A stretch of 64,000 nucleotides of DNA from Priestia iocasae (GCF_016909075.1 NZ_JAFBFC010000009.1:1-64000); one strand, 5' to 3'. Counted from the first letter of the stretch, positions 1 to 10,450 are shown. Numbers and translations are program-made. Notes: generated by a model not told the origin, from the sequence alone.

Positions 1-99
<99 letters not shown>

Positions 100-105
100 T
101 TATAT

Positions 106-181
106 GGAGGATTAGCTCAGCTGGGAGAGCACCTGCCTTACAAGCAGGGGGTCGGCGGTTCGATCCCGTCATCCTCCACCA
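106..181 (+). tRNA. tRNA-Val (TAC)
   Basis: Full cloverleaf with anticodon TAC in the loop CTTACAA, GGTTCGATCCC T-arm and encoded CCA. First of 21 genes in the same order as the B. subtilis trnB cluster. Confidence 0.97.
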
Positions 182-189
182 TTTATAAA

Positions 190-265
<76 letters not shown>

Positions 266-272
266 CTTGTAC

Positions 273-348
273 GAGCCATTAGCTCAGTTGGTAGAGCATC
301 TGACTTTTAATCAGAGGGTCGAAGGTTCGAGTCCTTCATGGCTCACCA
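273..348 (+). tRNA. tRNA-Lys (TTT)
   Basis: Cloverleaf with anticodon TTT (CTTTTAA loop), acceptor GAGCCAT/ATGGCTC and encoded CCA. Confidence 0.97.
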
Positions 349-359
349 TTTGATTGTCC

Positions 360-441
360 GCGGGTGTGGCGGAATTGGCAGACGCGCTAGACTTAGGATC
401 TAGTGTCTTATGACGTGGGGGTTCAAGTCCCTTCACCCGCA
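360..441 (+). tRNA. tRNA-Leu (TAG), no encoded CCA
   Basis: Class II tRNA with a long variable arm and anticodon TAG (CTTAGGA loop). The acceptor GCGGGTG/CACCCGC and discriminator A are followed by TCT instead of CCA, so the tail must be added after transcription. Confidence 0.96.
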
Positions 442-461
442 TCTTAATTAAATACTTTTGC

Positions 462-536
462 GCGGAAGTAGTTCAGTGGTAGAACACCACCTTGCCAAGG
501 TGGGGGTCGCGGGTTCGAATCCCGTCTTCCGCTCCA
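462..536 (+). tRNA. tRNA-Gly (GCC)
   Basis: Cloverleaf with anticodon GCC (TTGCCAA loop), acceptor GCGGAAG/CTTCCGC and encoded CCA. Confidence 0.97.
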
Positions 537-547
537 CAAAAAGTCCT

Positions 548-636
548 GCCGGGGTGGTGGAATTGGCAGACACACAGGACTTAAAATCCTGCGGTAGGTG
601 ACTACCGTGCCGGTTCAAGTCCGGCCCTCGGCACCA
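548..636 (+). tRNA. tRNA-Leu (TAA)
   Basis: Class II tRNA with long variable arm, anticodon TAA (CTTAAAA loop) and encoded CCA. Confidence 0.97.
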
Positions 637-644
637 TTTAAATA

Positions 645-721
645 GCGCCCGTAGCTCAATTGGATAGAGCGTTTGACTACGGATCAAAAGGTTAGGGGTT
701 CGAGTCCTCTCGGGCGCGCCA
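645..721 (+). tRNA. tRNA-Arg (ACG)
   Basis: Cloverleaf with anticodon ACG (CTACGGA loop), acceptor GCGCCCG/CGGGCGC and encoded CCA. The wobble A would be deaminated to inosine to read CGN codons. Confidence 0.96.
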
Positions 722-748
722 TATTATACTAGTTACATGAAAATGTAA

Positions 749-825
749 CGGGGAGTAGCTCAGCTTGGTAGAGCACATGGTTTGGGACCATGGGGTCGCA
801 GGTTCGAATCCTGTCTTCCCGACCA
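749..825 (+). tRNA. tRNA-Pro (TGG)
   Basis: Cloverleaf with anticodon TGG (TTTGGGA loop), acceptor beginning CGGGGAG and encoded CCA. Confidence 0.96.
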
Positions 826-838
826 TTAAACAACTTTT

Positions 839-914
839 GGGGCCTTAGCTCAGCTGGGAGAGCGCCTGCCTTGCACGCAGGAGGTCAGCGGTTCGATCCC
901 GCTAGGCTCCACCA
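839..914 (+). tRNA. tRNA-Ala (TGC)
   Basis: Cloverleaf with anticodon TGC (CTTGCAC loop) and encoded CCA. The third acceptor pair is a G-U wobble (GGGGCCT with AGGCTCC). Confidence 0.97.
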
Positions 915-941
915 ATTATAATTCATAAATCTTTTCGATAT

Positions 942-1018
942 GGCGGTGTAGCTCAGCTGGCTAGAGCGTACGGTTCATACCCGTGAGGTCGGGGGTTCGA
1001 TCCCCTCCGCCGCTACCA
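942..1018 (+). tRNA. tRNA-Met (CAT), probably the elongator
   Basis: CAT-anticodon tRNA with acceptor GGCGGTG and encoded CCA. Of the three CAT tRNAs here, it lacks both the unpaired initiator end and the C4-G69/C5-G68 pairs typical of lysidine-modified tRNA-Ile2, so elongator Met is the best assignment. Confidence 0.85.
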
Positions 1019-1025
1019 TATTGAA

Positions 1026-1102
1026 GGACCTTTAGCTCAGCTGGTTAGAGCAGACGGCTCATAACCGTCCGGTCGTAGGTTCGAGTCCTACAAGGTCCAC
1101 CA
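1026..1102 (+). tRNA. tRNA-Ile2 (CAT, lysidine type)
   Basis: CAT-anticodon tRNA with acceptor GGACCTT/AAGGTCC. C4-G69 and C5-G68 are identity elements for TilS, which converts C34 to lysidine and turns the tRNA into an AUA-reading Ile tRNA. Anticodon alone would call it Met; position in the trnB-like order also fits Ile. Confidence 0.75.
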
Positions 1103-1123
1103 GTTGAATCGAAGGATATATAC

Positions 1124-1216
1124 GGAGGAATACCCAAGTCTGGCTGAAGGGATCGGTCTTGAAAACCGACAGGGGTGTCAAAGCCCGCGGGGGTTCGAAT
1201 CCCTCTTCCTCCTCCA
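1124..1216 (+). tRNA. tRNA-Ser (TGA)
   Basis: Class II tRNA, 93 bases, with a long variable arm, anticodon TGA (CTTGAAA loop) and encoded CCA. Confidence 0.97.
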
Positions 1217-1248
1217 TATTAACTTAATATGTTTGATATTTATATTAT

Positions 1249-1325
<77 letters not shown>

Positions 1326-1329
1326 AAGT

Positions 1330-1405
1330 GGTCCCGTGGTGTAGCGGTTAACATGCCTGCCTGTCACGCAGGAGATCGCGGGTTCGATTCCCGTCGGGAC
1401 CGCCA
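1330..1405 (+). tRNA. tRNA-Asp (GTC)
   Basis: Cloverleaf with anticodon GTC (CTGTCAC loop), acceptor GGTCCCG/CGGGACC, discriminator G and encoded CCA. Confidence 0.97.
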
Positions 1406-1414
1406 TTTTAAAAA

Positions 1415-1490
1415 GGCTCGGTAGCTCAGTCGGTAGAGCAATGGACTGAAAATCCATGTGTCGGCGGTTCGATTCCGTCCCGAGCCACCA
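1415..1490 (+). tRNA. tRNA-Phe (GAA)
   Basis: Cloverleaf with anticodon GAA (CTGAAAA loop), acceptor GGCTCGG/CCGAGCC and encoded CCA. Confidence 0.97.
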
Positions 1491-1507
1491 TTTTAAAGAT
1501 AAATAAT

Positions 1508-1584
1508 GGCGGCTGTGGCGAAGTGGTTAACGCACCAGATTGTGGCTCTGGCACTCGTGGGTTCGATTCCCATCAGTCGCCCCA
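1508..1584 (+). tRNA. tRNA-His (GTG)
   Basis: Anticodon GTG (TTGTGGC loop). The extra G at position -1, opposite discriminator C, is the His identity element and sets the start. CCA is encoded. Confidence 0.96.
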
Positions 1585-1600
1585 TTATAAATTTAAAAAT

Positions 1601-1674
1601 GCGGGTGTAGTTTAATGGTAAAACCTCAGCCTTCCAAGCTGATGTCGTGGGTTCGATTCCCATCACCCGCTCCA
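1601..1674 (+). tRNA. tRNA-Gly (TCC)
   Basis: Cloverleaf with anticodon TCC (CTTCCAA loop), acceptor GCGGGTG/CACCCGC and encoded CCA. Confidence 0.97.
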
Positions 1675-1679
1675 AATAG

Positions 1680-1756
<77 letters not shown>

Positions 1757-1764
1757 TCTATTAT

Positions 1765-1839
1765 TCCACAGTAGCTCAGTGGTAGAGCAATCGGCTGTTA
1801 ACCGATCGGTCGTAGGTTCGAGTCCTACCTGTGGAGCCA
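1765..1839 (+). tRNA. tRNA-Asn (GTT)
   Basis: Cloverleaf with anticodon GTT (CTGTTAA loop), acceptor TCCACAG/CTGTGGA, discriminator G and encoded CCA. Confidence 0.97.
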
Positions 1840-1845
1840 TTATAC

Positions 1846-1936
1846 GGGGAAGTACTCAAGTGGCTGAAGAGGCGCCCCTGCTAAGGGTGTAGGTCGTGTA
1901 AGCGGCGCGAGGGTTCAAATCCCTCCTTCTCCGCCA
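1846..1936 (+). tRNA. tRNA-Ser (GCT)
   Basis: Class II tRNA with anticodon GCT (CTGCTAA loop), long variable arm, acceptor GGGGAAG/CTTCTCC with one G-U pair, and encoded CCA. Confidence 0.97.
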
Positions 1937-1959
1937 GAGTAATTTAAACTATTATCTTA

Positions 1960-2031
1960 GGCCCGTTGGTCAAGCGGTTAAGACACCGCCCTTTCACGGC
2001 GGTAACACGGGTTCGAATCCCGTACGGGTCA
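1960..2031 (+). tRNA. tRNA-Glu (TTC), no encoded CCA
   Basis: Cloverleaf with anticodon TTC (CTTTCAC loop) and acceptor GGCCCGT/ACGGGTC. The discriminator A is followed by TCA, not CCA. Last tRNA before the cluster terminator. Confidence 0.95.
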
Positions 2032-2038
2032 TCATAAC

Positions 2039-2072
2039 AAAAAGCAGTTTGCATTTATGCAAACTGCTTTTT
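2039..2072 (+). terminator. Terminator of the rRNA-tRNA operon
   Basis: Perfect 11-bp stem GCAGTTTGCAT/ATGCAAACTGC with a 2-base loop and a following T-run. It can also serve the small minus-strand gene that ends at 2083, because an A-run precedes the stem. Confidence 0.93.
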
Positions 2073-2082
2073 GTTATGTCAT

Positions 2083-2268
2083 TTAATCTGTAAACTTTTT
2101 ATACTCATCTACAAAACGTTTTTGCCCAGGATTAGATAAATCGAAATCCGAATAAATACCTGTATAAGGTCCTCTAAACATATCAACTGCTAAAATCTTA
2201 TTATCTGGTGCTTCAAAATAAGGTTTGATTTCTTCGTTTATTTCTGGTTGCTTATTTTTTTTTGCCAT
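2083..2268 (-). CDS. Small conserved-looking hypothetical protein, 61 aa
   Basis: No family recognised. The protein is charged and soluble, beginning MAKKNKQPEINEE and rich in Asp/Glu/Lys, with no signal peptide, membrane segment or cysteine. GGAGAAAAT lies just upstream of the ATG on the minus strand, so translation is plausible. It is convergent with the tRNA operon and shares its bidirectional terminator; divergent from glgB. Confidence 0.65.
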   Translation of the reverse strand: MAKKNKQPEINEEIKPYFEAPDNKILAVDMFRGPYTGIYSDFDLSNPGQKRFVDEYKKFTD

Positions 2269-2423
2269 TTTATTTTCTCCATTTATTCGTTATGACGTTA
2301 CTTTCATTTTCTGCATTACAAATAGAAATATACTTTTTAATTAAGAAAACAAACATCATTCATGTAGTGAAAGCAGTTTTGTCGCAAAATGTCGGAATAA
2401 AAAGAAAGATTAAAGGAGGTTTT

Positions 2424-2471
2424 TTGCAATTTTTCTTGAACTTGGTTATGTATTACCAAAATGATGGTTGA
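2424..2471 (+). CDS. Possible 15-residue leader peptide upstream of glgB
   Basis: AAAGGAGG at 2412-2419 is one of the best Shine-Dalgarno matches in the window, yet it lies about 65 bases before glgB. A TTG four bases later opens a short frame reading LQFFLNLVMYYQNDG and ending TGA at 2471, just before the glgB ribosome binding site. The spacing is short for Bacillus, so translation is uncertain. If translated it could couple to or attenuate glgB. Confidence 0.25.
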   Translation: MQFFLNLVMYYQNDG

Positions 2472-2485
2472 GAGGGTGACGAAAA

Positions 2486-4372
2486 TTGGAATCAACAATT
2501 CAACCTACAGAATTCGATGTTCATCTCTTTCATGAAGGTAGCTTATATGAAAGCTATTCTTTATTTGGAGCACATTTGGTTGAAGAAAATCATGTACAAG
2601 GTGTCCGTTTTTGTGTATGGGCTCCTCAAGCAAAAGAAGTTCGAGTAGTAGGGGATTTTAACGATTGGAATGGTTCAAATCATCGTTTAATGAAAATAAG
2701 CGAGCAAGGTATTTGGATGTTATTTGTTCCATCATTAAAACAGGGAACAATTTATAAATATGAAATTCATACGTTAGACAATCGTTCTTTCCTTAAATCT
2801 GATCCTTATGCATTTTATAGCGAAGAAAGGCCAAATACGGCTTCTGTTGTTTACAATTTAGAAGGCTATAAGTGGAATGATCAATATTGGAAGCGAAAGA
2901 AAAAGACGAAAAAACCATATGATTCACCTCTTTTTATTTATGAACTTCATGCAGGAACATGGAAAAAGCATAAAGACGGTAGTCTATATACGTATTCAGA
3001 ATTAGCAGATGAGCTTATTCCATATATATCAGAACATGGATTTACTCACATTGAATTATTACCTCTTGTTGAGCATCCATTTGATCGATCATGGGGATAT
3101 CAAGGTACAGGGTATTACTCAGCTACTAGCCGATATGGCTCTCCTAAAGAACTAATGGATTTTATTGATCGTTGTCACCAGGAAAGTATTGGAGTTATTT
3201 TAGATTGGGTTCCTGGCCATTTTTGCAAAGACCAGCATGGACTTTATATGTTTGATGGTACTCCTACATATGAATACCAAAATGAATCAGATCGAGAAAA
3301 TTATGTATGGGGAACAGCTAACTTTGATCTCGGAAAACCAGAGGTGCAAAGCTATTTAATTTCTAACGCTTTGTTTTGGATGCACTATTTTCATATTGAT
3401 GGATTTCGTGTTGATGCGGTTGCTAACATGTTGTATTGGCAAAATGCACCTGATCTATCTGAGAACCCTTATTCAGTTGCATTTTTAAGGAAGCTAAATG
3501 AAGCGGTATTCTCAAGTGATCCAACGGTACTCATGATTGCAGAAGACTCTACAGATTGGCCTTTAGTAACAGCTCCTACGATAGATAATGGACTAGGCTT
3601 CAATTACAAATGGAATATGGGTTGGATGAATGATGTTTTGCATTATATGGAGGCAAGTGTAGATGAACGTAAAGGTTTACACAATAGGATAACGTTTTCG
3701 TTGATTTATGCGTTTAATGAGAACTTTATTTTACCTTTTTCTCACGATGAAGTCGTTCATGGAAAGCGTTCATTGTTAAATAAAATGCCAGGAGACTATA
3801 CTGATAAATTTGCACAACTTCGCTTATTATATGGGTATTTACTAACTCATCCAGGAAAGAAGCTACTTTTTATGGGCGGAGAATTTGGTCAATTCGATGA
3901 ATGGAAAGATTTAGAGGATTTAGATTGGGTATTATTTGATTTTGATATGCATAAAAAGATAAATCATTACTTCAAAGAGTTAGTAAAGCTTTACCGTAGA
4001 AGTAAACCATTGTATGAACTAGATCATCAATCAGAAGGATTTGAATGGATTGATGCAAATAATGCAGAGCAGCAAATTTTCTCTTTTGCTAGAAAAGGGA
4101 AAAAAGCGGATGACCTTTTTGTCGTTGTATGTAACTTCTCAGATGTTTCATATGAAGGTTACAAGATAGGGGTTCCATTATTAACAGATTATATTGAAGT
4201 TCTAAATAGTGACGATGCTGCATTTGGGGGATCTGGTTGTGAAAATAAAAAAGCAGTAACTGCTGTAGAAGGCTCATATCATGAAAAGCCCTTTCATATT
4301 GAAATCAATATCCCTAGATTCGGGATTAGTGTATTGCGAGCGAAGAAAAAACGAGGGGAGAGAAAGAAATAA
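2486..4372 (+). CDS. glgB: 1,4-alpha-glucan branching enzyme GlgB
   Basis: Adds alpha-1,6 branches to glycogen by cutting and transferring alpha-1,4 glucan chains; cytosolic GH13 enzyme. An N-terminal CBM48-like domain (about residues 25-120, [20 protein letters not shown]) precedes the GH13 barrel. Catalytic residues are the nucleophile Asp in [13 protein letters not shown] (about 309), the Glu of MIAEDSTDW (about 352), and the Asp of [12 protein letters not shown] (about 419). The 628-aa length is normal. Start is TTG at 2486 behind GAGGGTGA. It is first gene of glgBCDAP and its stop overlaps the glgC start by one base. Confidence 0.97.
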   Translation: MESTIQPTEFDVHLFHEGSLYESYSLFGAHLVEENHVQGVRFCVWAPQAKEVRVVGDFNDWNGSNHRLMKISEQGIWMLFVPSLKQGTIYKYEIHTLDNRSFLKSDPYAFYSEERPNTASVVYNLEGYKWNDQYWKRKKKTKKPYDSPLFIYELHAGTWKKHKDGSLYTYSELADELIPYISEHGFTHIELLPLVEHPFDRSWGYQGTGYYSATSRYGSPKELMDFIDRCHQESIGVILDWVPGHFCKDQHGLYMFDGTPTYEYQNESDRENYVWGTANFDLGKPEVQSYLISNALFWMHYFHIDGFRVDAVANMLYWQNAPDLSENPYSVAFLRKLNEAVFSSDPTVLMIAEDSTDWPLVTAPTIDNGLGFNYKWNMGWMNDVLHYMEASVDERKGLHNRITFSLIYAFNENFILPFSHDEVVHGKRSLLNKMPGDYTDKFAQLRLLYGYLLTHPGKKLLFMGGEFGQFDEWKDLEDLDWVLFDFDMHKKINHYFKELVKLYRRSKPLYELDHQSEGFEWIDANNAEQQIFSFARKGKKADDLFVVVCNFSDVSYEGYKIGVPLLTDYIEVLNSDDAAFGGSGCENKKAVTAVEGSYHEKPFHIEINIPRFGISVLRAKKKRGERKK

Positions 4373-5514
4373 TGTTAAAGAAAAATTGTGTAGCCATGCT
4401 ATTAGCTGGAGGAAAAGGAAGTCGATTGAGCTCACTTACAAAAAACATTGCAAAACCAGCCGTACCGTTTGGAGGCAAATATCGCATTATTGATTTTGCT
4501 CTTAGTAATTGCACAAACTCTGGTATTGAAACTGTAGGTGTATTAACACAATACCAACCTTTAGTATTAAATTCATATATTGGAATTGGAAGTGCATGGG
4601 ACTTAGATCGACATAATGGTGGTGTAACAGTATTACCTCCATATTCGGAATCTTCAGGCGTTAAGTGGTATAAGGGAACAGCAAGTGCTATTTATGAAAA
4701 CTTAAATTACTTACATCAATATGATCCAGATTACGTACTTATTTTATCAGGAGATCATATTTACAAGATGGATTATAGCCTTATGTTGGATTATCACCTT
4801 GAAAAAGAGGCAGATGTAACCATTTCAGTTATTGAAGTACCATGGGAAGAAGCTAGTCGATTTGGGATTATGAATACAAATAGCCAATACGATATTTTAG
4901 AATTTGAAGAAAAACCAGCATTTCCAAAGAATAATTTGGCTTCAATGGGCATTTACATCTTTAAATGGAGTGTGCTGAAAGAGTTCTTAGAAATGGATGC
5001 ACGTAATCCAGATTCTAGCCACGATTTCGGAAAAGATGTAATTCCTCTACTTTTAGAAGAAAAGAAAAGAGTCATGGCATATCCATTTACAGGCTATTGG
5101 AAAGACGTAGGTACAGTTAAAAGTTTATGGGAAGCCAATATGGATTTACTGCTTAAGGACACAGAATTAGATCTATATGATTCATCTTGGAAAGTATATT
5201 CTGTTAACCCGAGTGAACCACCTCAATATATTGCACCATCTGCACAAGTCATTGAATCTCTTGTAAATGAAGGATGTGTAGTGGAAGGGGAAATCAAGCA
5301 TTCGGTATTATTTCAAGGTGTACATGTAGGAGCAGATTCAGAGCTAACACGAACCGTCGTAATGCCTTACGCTAAAATTGGTAGCAATGTGTATATTGAA
5401 AATGCCATTGTACCTGAAGGCGTTGTAATTCCAGACGGAACCATTATTAAACCGTTAAAAGAAAGTGATGAAGTAATTCTAGTTACAAACGAACTGGTCG
5501 AATCATTAGCATAA
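4372..5514 (+). CDS. glgC: Glucose-1-phosphate adenylyltransferase GlgC
   Basis: Makes ADP-glucose from ATP and glucose-1-phosphate, the committed step of glycogen synthesis. The N-terminus has the nucleotidyltransferase signature [14 protein letters not shown] (about residues 10-23), then [10 protein letters not shown] and the [10 protein letters not shown] and [10 protein letters not shown] substrate-binding segments. Beta-helix repeats fill the last 100 residues. Translation is coupled: TAATG joins glgB and glgC, with GAGGGGAG upstream. It is followed by its non-identical partner GlgD, as in B. subtilis, where the two form the enzyme together. Confidence 0.97.
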   Translation: MLKKNCVAMLLAGGKGSRLSSLTKNIAKPAVPFGGKYRIIDFALSNCTNSGIETVGVLTQYQPLVLNSYIGIGSAWDLDRHNGGVTVLPPYSESSGVKWYKGTASAIYENLNYLHQYDPDYVLILSGDHIYKMDYSLMLDYHLEKEADVTISVIEVPWEEASRFGIMNTNSQYDILEFEEKPAFPKNNLASMGIYIFKWSVLKEFLEMDARNPDSSHDFGKDVIPLLLEEKKRVMAYPFTGYWKDVGTVKSLWEANMDLLLKDTELDLYDSSWKVYSVNPSEPPQYIAPSAQVIESLVNEGCVVEGEIKHSVLFQGVHVGADSELTRTVVMPYAKIGSNVYIENAIVPEGVVIPDGTIIKPLKESDEVILVTNELVESLA

Positions 5515-5544
5515 CATTATTTATACAACGAAAGGATGACCAAT

Positions 5545-6570
5545 ATGAATACACAAATGCTTGGAATTATTGACGCTTGTACAAATACAAAATCGCTACA
5601 ACCTTTAACCTCTTATCGATCTATTGCAGCATTACCGTTTGCGGGAAGGTATCGATTAATTGATTTTGCATTATCAAATATGGTTCATTCTGGCATTCAT
5701 AGCGTTGCGCTTTTTCCTCGTTATCATTACCGCTCATTAATGGACCATCTTGGTTCAGGGAAAGAATGGGACCTTAACCGTAAAAGAGATGGCTTATTTA
5801 TTTTTCCACCAATGATTGAAAATAATCTTTTTGAAGCACCATCTGTCTTTTCACAGTTACGTTATCATATCAATTACTTTTTAAGAAGCACTCAAAAATA
5901 TGCGGTTATTGCAAATAGCTATACTGTTTGTAATATTAATTTTCAGCAAGTTTTAGCCAGACATATTGATACGGGAGCGACAATTACAGAAGTCGTACAA
6001 AATGGTGAATCCCTTCACATGTATATAATAGAGACTGAAACATTAGTCGATATGTTACAAAACAGCACATACGACTTTGCGACTATTGAGGACTTTGTTG
6101 CATATATGGCCCAATGCTCAAAAGTATTACCATATGAACACGTAGGGTACGTAGCCACTATTTCAAGTACTCAATCCTATTTCGAAGCAAGTATGGATAT
6201 TTTATCATCTCAAACATGGAAGCAATTATTTATGAAAGAGAGACCTGTTTATACAAAGGTTAAAGATGAACCACCTACTCGATATGCGACTGGTGCAACT
6301 GTCAAAAACTCTGTTATCGCGAATGGATGCATCATTGAAGGACACGTTGAAAACAGTATTATTTTTAGAGGTGTTAGGATTGAAAAAGGAGTAGTAATAA
6401 AGAATAGCATTGTGATGCAAAAAGGAATTGTTAAGACGAATAGCTTATTAAACAGTGCCATTTTGGATAAAGATGTAAAGGTAGGACCAGGTTTCAAATT
6501 AATTGGAGATACAAACATGCCTCATGTTATCGCAAAAGGAAGTATTCAAGGAGCGTTGATGAAATCGTGA
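5545..6570 (+). CDS. glgD: ADP-glucose pyrophosphorylase regulatory-type subunit GlgD
   Basis: Paralogue of GlgC that has lost the GGxGxRL pyrophosphoryl-binding loop: the matching place reads [18 protein letters not shown]. It is therefore expected to be catalytically weak or inactive alone and to act with GlgC. The C-terminal beta-helix is kept ([21 protein letters not shown]). The ATG at 5545 is preferred over an in-frame ATG at 5536, because AAAGG at 5531 is spaced correctly only for 5545. Its last four bases overlap glgA. Confidence 0.94.
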   Translation: MNTQMLGIIDACTNTKSLQPLTSYRSIAALPFAGRYRLIDFALSNMVHSGIHSVALFPRYHYRSLMDHLGSGKEWDLNRKRDGLFIFPPMIENNLFEAPSVFSQLRYHINYFLRSTQKYAVIANSYTVCNINFQQVLARHIDTGATITEVVQNGESLHMYIIETETLVDMLQNSTYDFATIEDFVAYMAQCSKVLPYEHVGYVATISSTQSYFEASMDILSSQTWKQLFMKERPVYTKVKDEPPTRYATGATVKNSVIANGCIIEGHVENSIIFRGVRIEKGVVIKNSIVMQKGIVKTNSLLNSAILDKDVKVGPGFKLIGDTNMPHVIAKGSIQGALMKS

Positions 6571-7994
6571 ATGTATTATTTGCTGTATCTGAATGTGTAC
6601 CATTTGTTAAAACAGGAGGGCTTGCTGATGTAGCAGGCTCTCTTCCAAAAGATTTAGTTAAGCTAGGAACTAATGTATGCGTGATAATGCCAAAGTACGG
6701 GCAGATTGCACAGAAATATAAAGAAGAAATGAAGTTGAAAAAAGTAATAAATGTGCAAGTTGGATGGAGAAACCAATATTGTGGATTAGAAGTGATGCAA
6801 GTAGATGGCGTTACATATGTATTTCTTGATAATGAGTATTACTTCAATAGAGAGACATTGTATGGTCATTATGATGATGGAGAGAGATTTTCTTTTTTTT
6901 GTAGGGCTGTTATTGAATCTATCCCATTTTTAGAGTTTACACCTGATATTATTCATTGTCATGATTGGCATACGGGTATGATTCCCTTTTTATTACGTGC
7001 ACATTATGAACAGTACGATGCTATACAAACAGTCTTTACTATTCATAACTTACAGTTTCAAGGCATATTCTCAAAAAGTATTTTGCATGACTTGTTAAAC
7101 ATGAATGATTATTATTTTACTGAAAATCAATTAGAATTCTATGGGGACGTTAACTTTATGAAAGCAGCGATTGTTGCGTCTGATAAAATTACAACCGTCA
7201 GTCCAACATATCGCAATGAAATACAAATTCCTTATTATGGTGAAAAACTAGATGGCTTGTTAAGAGAGCGTCATGATGATTTGTTAGGGATTATTAACGG
7301 TATTGATGACACGATGTATAATCCACAAATAGATGAATGCATTCCTTATCAGTACTCAGTAGAAAATTTAGAGAATAAAGAAAGAAATAAAAGGTATATT
7401 CAGCGAAAGCTTGGATTATCTCAAGGTGAAGATATTCCAATTATATCAATGGTAACAAGATTAACAGCGCAAAAAGGACTTGAGCTAGTTAAGCATGTTT
7501 TTCATGAAATAATGGCATTGAACGTTCAAGTGATTGTATTAGGCACGGGAGATGTCGAATTTGAGGACTTTTTTGTTGAGATGGAAAAGTGTTATCCAGG
7601 AAAAGTTAAAACCATTATTGGTTTTAATGAAGAGCTCGCACATTTGATTTATGCAGGATCTGATCTATTTTTAATGCCTTCTAAATTTGAACCTTGTGGA
7701 TTAGGTCAATTAATTGCCTTAAAGTATGGAGCTGTTCCTATTGTAAGAGAAACAGGTGGATTAAATGATACTGTACAATCTTACAATGAAGAAAGCGGTG
7801 ATGGAAACGGCTTTAGCTTTAAGAATGTTAATGCACACGATATGTTACATACCATTAAGCGAGCGAAAGACCTTTACGAATGTAAAGATGTATGGAAACA
7901 GTTGATGGTAAAAGGAATGACTCAAGATTATAGTTGGGCTCAATCCGCATTTAAGTACAATCAGCTTTACGCGAGTTTACTATTAAAGGAGTGA
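6567..7994 (+). CDS. glgA: Glycogen synthase GlgA (ADP-glucose, GT5)
   Basis: Extends alpha-1,4 glucan chains from ADP-glucose. The N-terminus has the GT5 hallmark [15 protein letters not shown] (about residues 15-29); the C-terminal Rossmann half holds [14 protein letters not shown] and the nucleotide-sugar site [18 protein letters not shown]. The 475-aa length is typical. Start is GTG at 6567, overlapping the glgD stop (GTGA), with AAGGAG upstream; the nearby ATG at 6571 is out of frame. The glgP ribosome binding site overlaps the end of this gene. Confidence 0.97.
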   Translation: MNVLFAVSECVPFVKTGGLADVAGSLPKDLVKLGTNVCVIMPKYGQIAQKYKEEMKLKKVINVQVGWRNQYCGLEVMQVDGVTYVFLDNEYYFNRETLYGHYDDGERFSFFCRAVIESIPFLEFTPDIIHCHDWHTGMIPFLLRAHYEQYDAIQTVFTIHNLQFQGIFSKSILHDLLNMNDYYFTENQLEFYGDVNFMKAAIVASDKITTVSPTYRNEIQIPYYGEKLDGLLRERHDDLLGIINGIDDTMYNPQIDECIPYQYSVENLENKERNKRYIQRKLGLSQGEDIPIISMVTRLTAQKGLELVKHVFHEIMALNVQVIVLGTGDVEFEDFFVEMEKCYPGKVKTIIGFNEELAHLIYAGSDLFLMPSKFEPCGLGQLIALKYGAVPIVRETGGLNDTVQSYNEESGDGNGFSFKNVNAHDMLHTIKRAKDLYECKDVWKQLMVKGMTQDYSWAQSAFKYNQLYASLLLKE

Positions 7995-7998
7995 AAGC

Positions 7999-10410
7999 AT
8001 GTTCTCTAGCAAAGAAAGTTTTCAAAAAGCTTTTTTAAAGAAGCTGGAAATGACATACGGTAAAAGCTTTAGCGAGTCCACTGTTCGAGATCAGTATCAT
8101 ACATTAGGGAATATGGTGAGAGAGTACATTAGTAGCAATTGGATTGCGACTAATGAGAGAAATCGTAACTCAAATACGAAACAAGTTTATTATTTATCGA
8201 TTGAATTTCTTCTTGGTAGACTATTAGGTCAAAACTTATTGAATTTAGGTATTCGAGACGTAGTCGAACAAGGGTTAGGAGAATTAGGTATCTCCATTGA
8301 AGATATGGAAGAAGTAGAAGCAGATGCAGGTCTTGGAAATGGTGGATTAGGACGATTAGCTGCATGTTTTCTTGACTCCTTAGCATCTACTAATCTTCCC
8401 GGACATGGATTTGGTATACGCTATAAACATGGTTTATTTGAACAAAAAATTGTAGATGGATTTCAAGTAGAGCTACCTGAACAATGGTTAAGGCATGAAA
8501 ACTCTTGGGAAGTTCGAAAGTCTGATCAAGCTGTAGAGGTAGGGTTTTGGGGAGAAATTGAATCGTATTGTGAAAGAGGCAGATTACAGTTTCGACATAT
8601 TGATGGTGAAACAATTACAGCTGTTCCTTATGACATTCCAATTATCGGATTTAGCAATGAGACCGTTAATACGTTAAGACTATGGAATGCAGAGCCTTCT
8701 TCATTTCCTATTTATAAAGATGTAATGGAATATAAACGAGAAACTGAAGCAGTTTCAGAATTTTTATATCCTGATGACACACACGATGACGGAAAAATTT
8801 TACGCTTAAAACAACAATATTTCTTAGTATCAGCTAGTCTCCAAAACATTGTCAATTCTCATCGTAAAACGTATGGAACACTATTGAACTTTCATGAAAA
8901 AGTAGCCATTCAAATTAATGATACCCATCCTGTATTAGCGATTCCTGAACTTATGCGTATCCTTTTAGATGAGGAAAAAATAGGATGGGATGAAGCGTGG
9001 TCAATTACTACCCAAACCATTTCATATACAAATCATACCACCTTGTCGGAAGCGCTTGAAAAGTGGCCAGTTCATATTTTTAAGCCATTGCTTCCACGTA
9101 TTTTTATGATCATTGAAGAAGTGAATGAGCGTTATTGTAAAGAACTTTGGGAACGCTACCCAGGTGATTGGACAAAAATTGAACATATGGCTATTATCGC
9201 ACATGGGTTAGTGAAGATGGCTCACCTTGCCATTGTAGGAAGCTATCAAGTAAATGGTGTGGCAAAAATCCACACAGAAATTTTAAAAGAGCGGGAAATG
9301 AAAGATTTTTATGAAGTGTATCCAGAAAAATTTTCGAATAAAACAAACGGAATTACTCATCGTCGTTGGCTATTAAAAGCAAATTCTCAACTTTCATCGT
9401 TAATTAGTGAAACGATTGGAGACGAATGGGTTCAACACCCGCAGCTTCTATCACGTCTAAATGAGTATGCGTATGACAATAGTTTTAAAGAACGACTTGA
9501 ATACGTAAAGAAAGAAAAGAAGTTAGCACTCGCTCAGATTATTAAAGAGAAAAATGGCATTGTTATAGATGAGCACTCTATCTTTGACGTACATGTAAAA
9601 AGACTGCATGCATATAAGCGGCAGTTGTTAAATGTGCTGCATATTATGTATCTCTATAATCGTTTGAAAGAAGACTCTAATTTTTCGATTCATCCAAGAA
9701 CATTTATTTTTGGTGCTAAAGCATCACCTGGCTATTATTATGCAAAAAAAGTCATTAAGCTTATTAATTCACTTGCTGATAAAGTGAACAATGATCCTCA
9801 AACTTCTCATCTGTTAAAAGTTATATTTCTAGAAAACTATCGTGTTTCTCTAGCAGAAAAAGTGTTTCCTGCTGCAGATGTAAGTGAGCAAATTTCTACG
9901 GCGAGTAAAGAAGCATCAGGAACGGGAAACATGAAATTTATGATGAATGGAGCTCTAACAGTAGGAACATTAGACGGAGCAAATGTTGAGATCTGCGAAG
10001 AGATTGGTGAGCATAATATGTTTCTTTTTGGCTTAAAAGCTGAGGAAGTTCTACACTATAATCGTAATGGAGGGTATCGATCTTACGATTATTATCATCA
10101 CGATAAACGAATTAAGCAAGTAATGGAGCAATTAATCAATGGATTCTTTCCTCATTCTTATGATTCGTTTGAACCAATCTACGATTCATTGCTTATGCAA
10201 AATGATGAATATTATGTGTTAAGAGACTTTGCTTCTTACGTGATGGCACATGAACAAATAAATGAAGCCTATCAAAATAAGCCTAAGTGGTTTGAAATGA
10301 GCACCATTAATATTGCTCAATCAGGTTACTTTTCGAGTGACCGAACCATTAAAGAATATGCTGACCATATTTGGAACATCAAACCAACTAATCGTGTTCA
10401 ACATTCTTAA
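7999..10410 (+). CDS. glgP: Glycogen phosphorylase GlgP (GT35)
   Basis: Releases glucose-1-phosphate from glycogen chain ends using phosphate and pyridoxal phosphate. Visible signatures are ADAGLGNGGLGRLAACFLDS (about residues 110-130), AIQINDTHP, and the PLP-lysine segment EASGTGNMKFMMNG (Lys about 645). The 803-aa length is normal. AAAGGAG lies 8 bases before the ATG. It closes the operon, so synthesis and breakdown enzymes share one transcript. Confidence 0.97.
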   Translation: MFSSKESFQKAFLKKLEMTYGKSFSESTVRDQYHTLGNMVREYISSNWIATNERNRNSNTKQVYYLSIEFLLGRLLGQNLLNLGIRDVVEQGLGELGISIEDMEEVEADAGLGNGGLGRLAACFLDSLASTNLPGHGFGIRYKHGLFEQKIVDGFQVELPEQWLRHENSWEVRKSDQAVEVGFWGEIESYCERGRLQFRHIDGETITAVPYDIPIIGFSNETVNTLRLWNAEPSSFPIYKDVMEYKRETEAVSEFLYPDDTHDDGKILRLKQQYFLVSASLQNIVNSHRKTYGTLLNFHEKVAIQINDTHPVLAIPELMRILLDEEKIGWDEAWSITTQTISYTNHTTLSEALEKWPVHIFKPLLPRIFMIIEEVNERYCKELWERYPGDWTKIEHMAIIAHGLVKMAHLAIVGSYQVNGVAKIHTEILKEREMKDFYEVYPEKFSNKTNGITHRRWLLKANSQLSSLISETIGDEWVQHPQLLSRLNEYAYDNSFKERLEYVKKEKKLALAQIIKEKNGIVIDEHSIFDVHVKRLHAYKRQLLNVLHIMYLYNRLKEDSNFSIHPRTFIFGAKASPGYYYAKKVIKLINSLADKVNNDPQTSHLLKVIFLENYRVSLAEKVFPAADVSEQISTASKEASGTGNMKFMMNGALTVGTLDGANVEICEEIGEHNMFLFGLKAEEVLHYNRNGGYRSYDYYHHDKRIKQVMEQLINGFFPHSYDSFEPIYDSLLMQNDEYYVLRDFASYVMAHEQINEAYQNKPKWFEMSTINIAQSGYFSSDRTIKEYADHIWNIKPTNRVQHS

Positions 10411-10450
10411 TCGTTAGTAAAGAGCTGTGTTAAAAGTTAACACAACTTTC

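Noticed and set aside
448-687. Minus-strand frames across the tRNA cluster (also 1245-1457 and 1493-1675)
   Set aside because: They are complements of tRNA genes; the repeated [13 protein letters not shown]-type peptides come from the conserved T-arm sequence.
2262-2471. 69-codon frame upstream of glgB
   Set aside because: It starts inside the N-terminus of the minus-strand small gene with no ribosome binding site. Only its last 16 codons, behind AAAGGAGG, were kept as a weak leader candidate.
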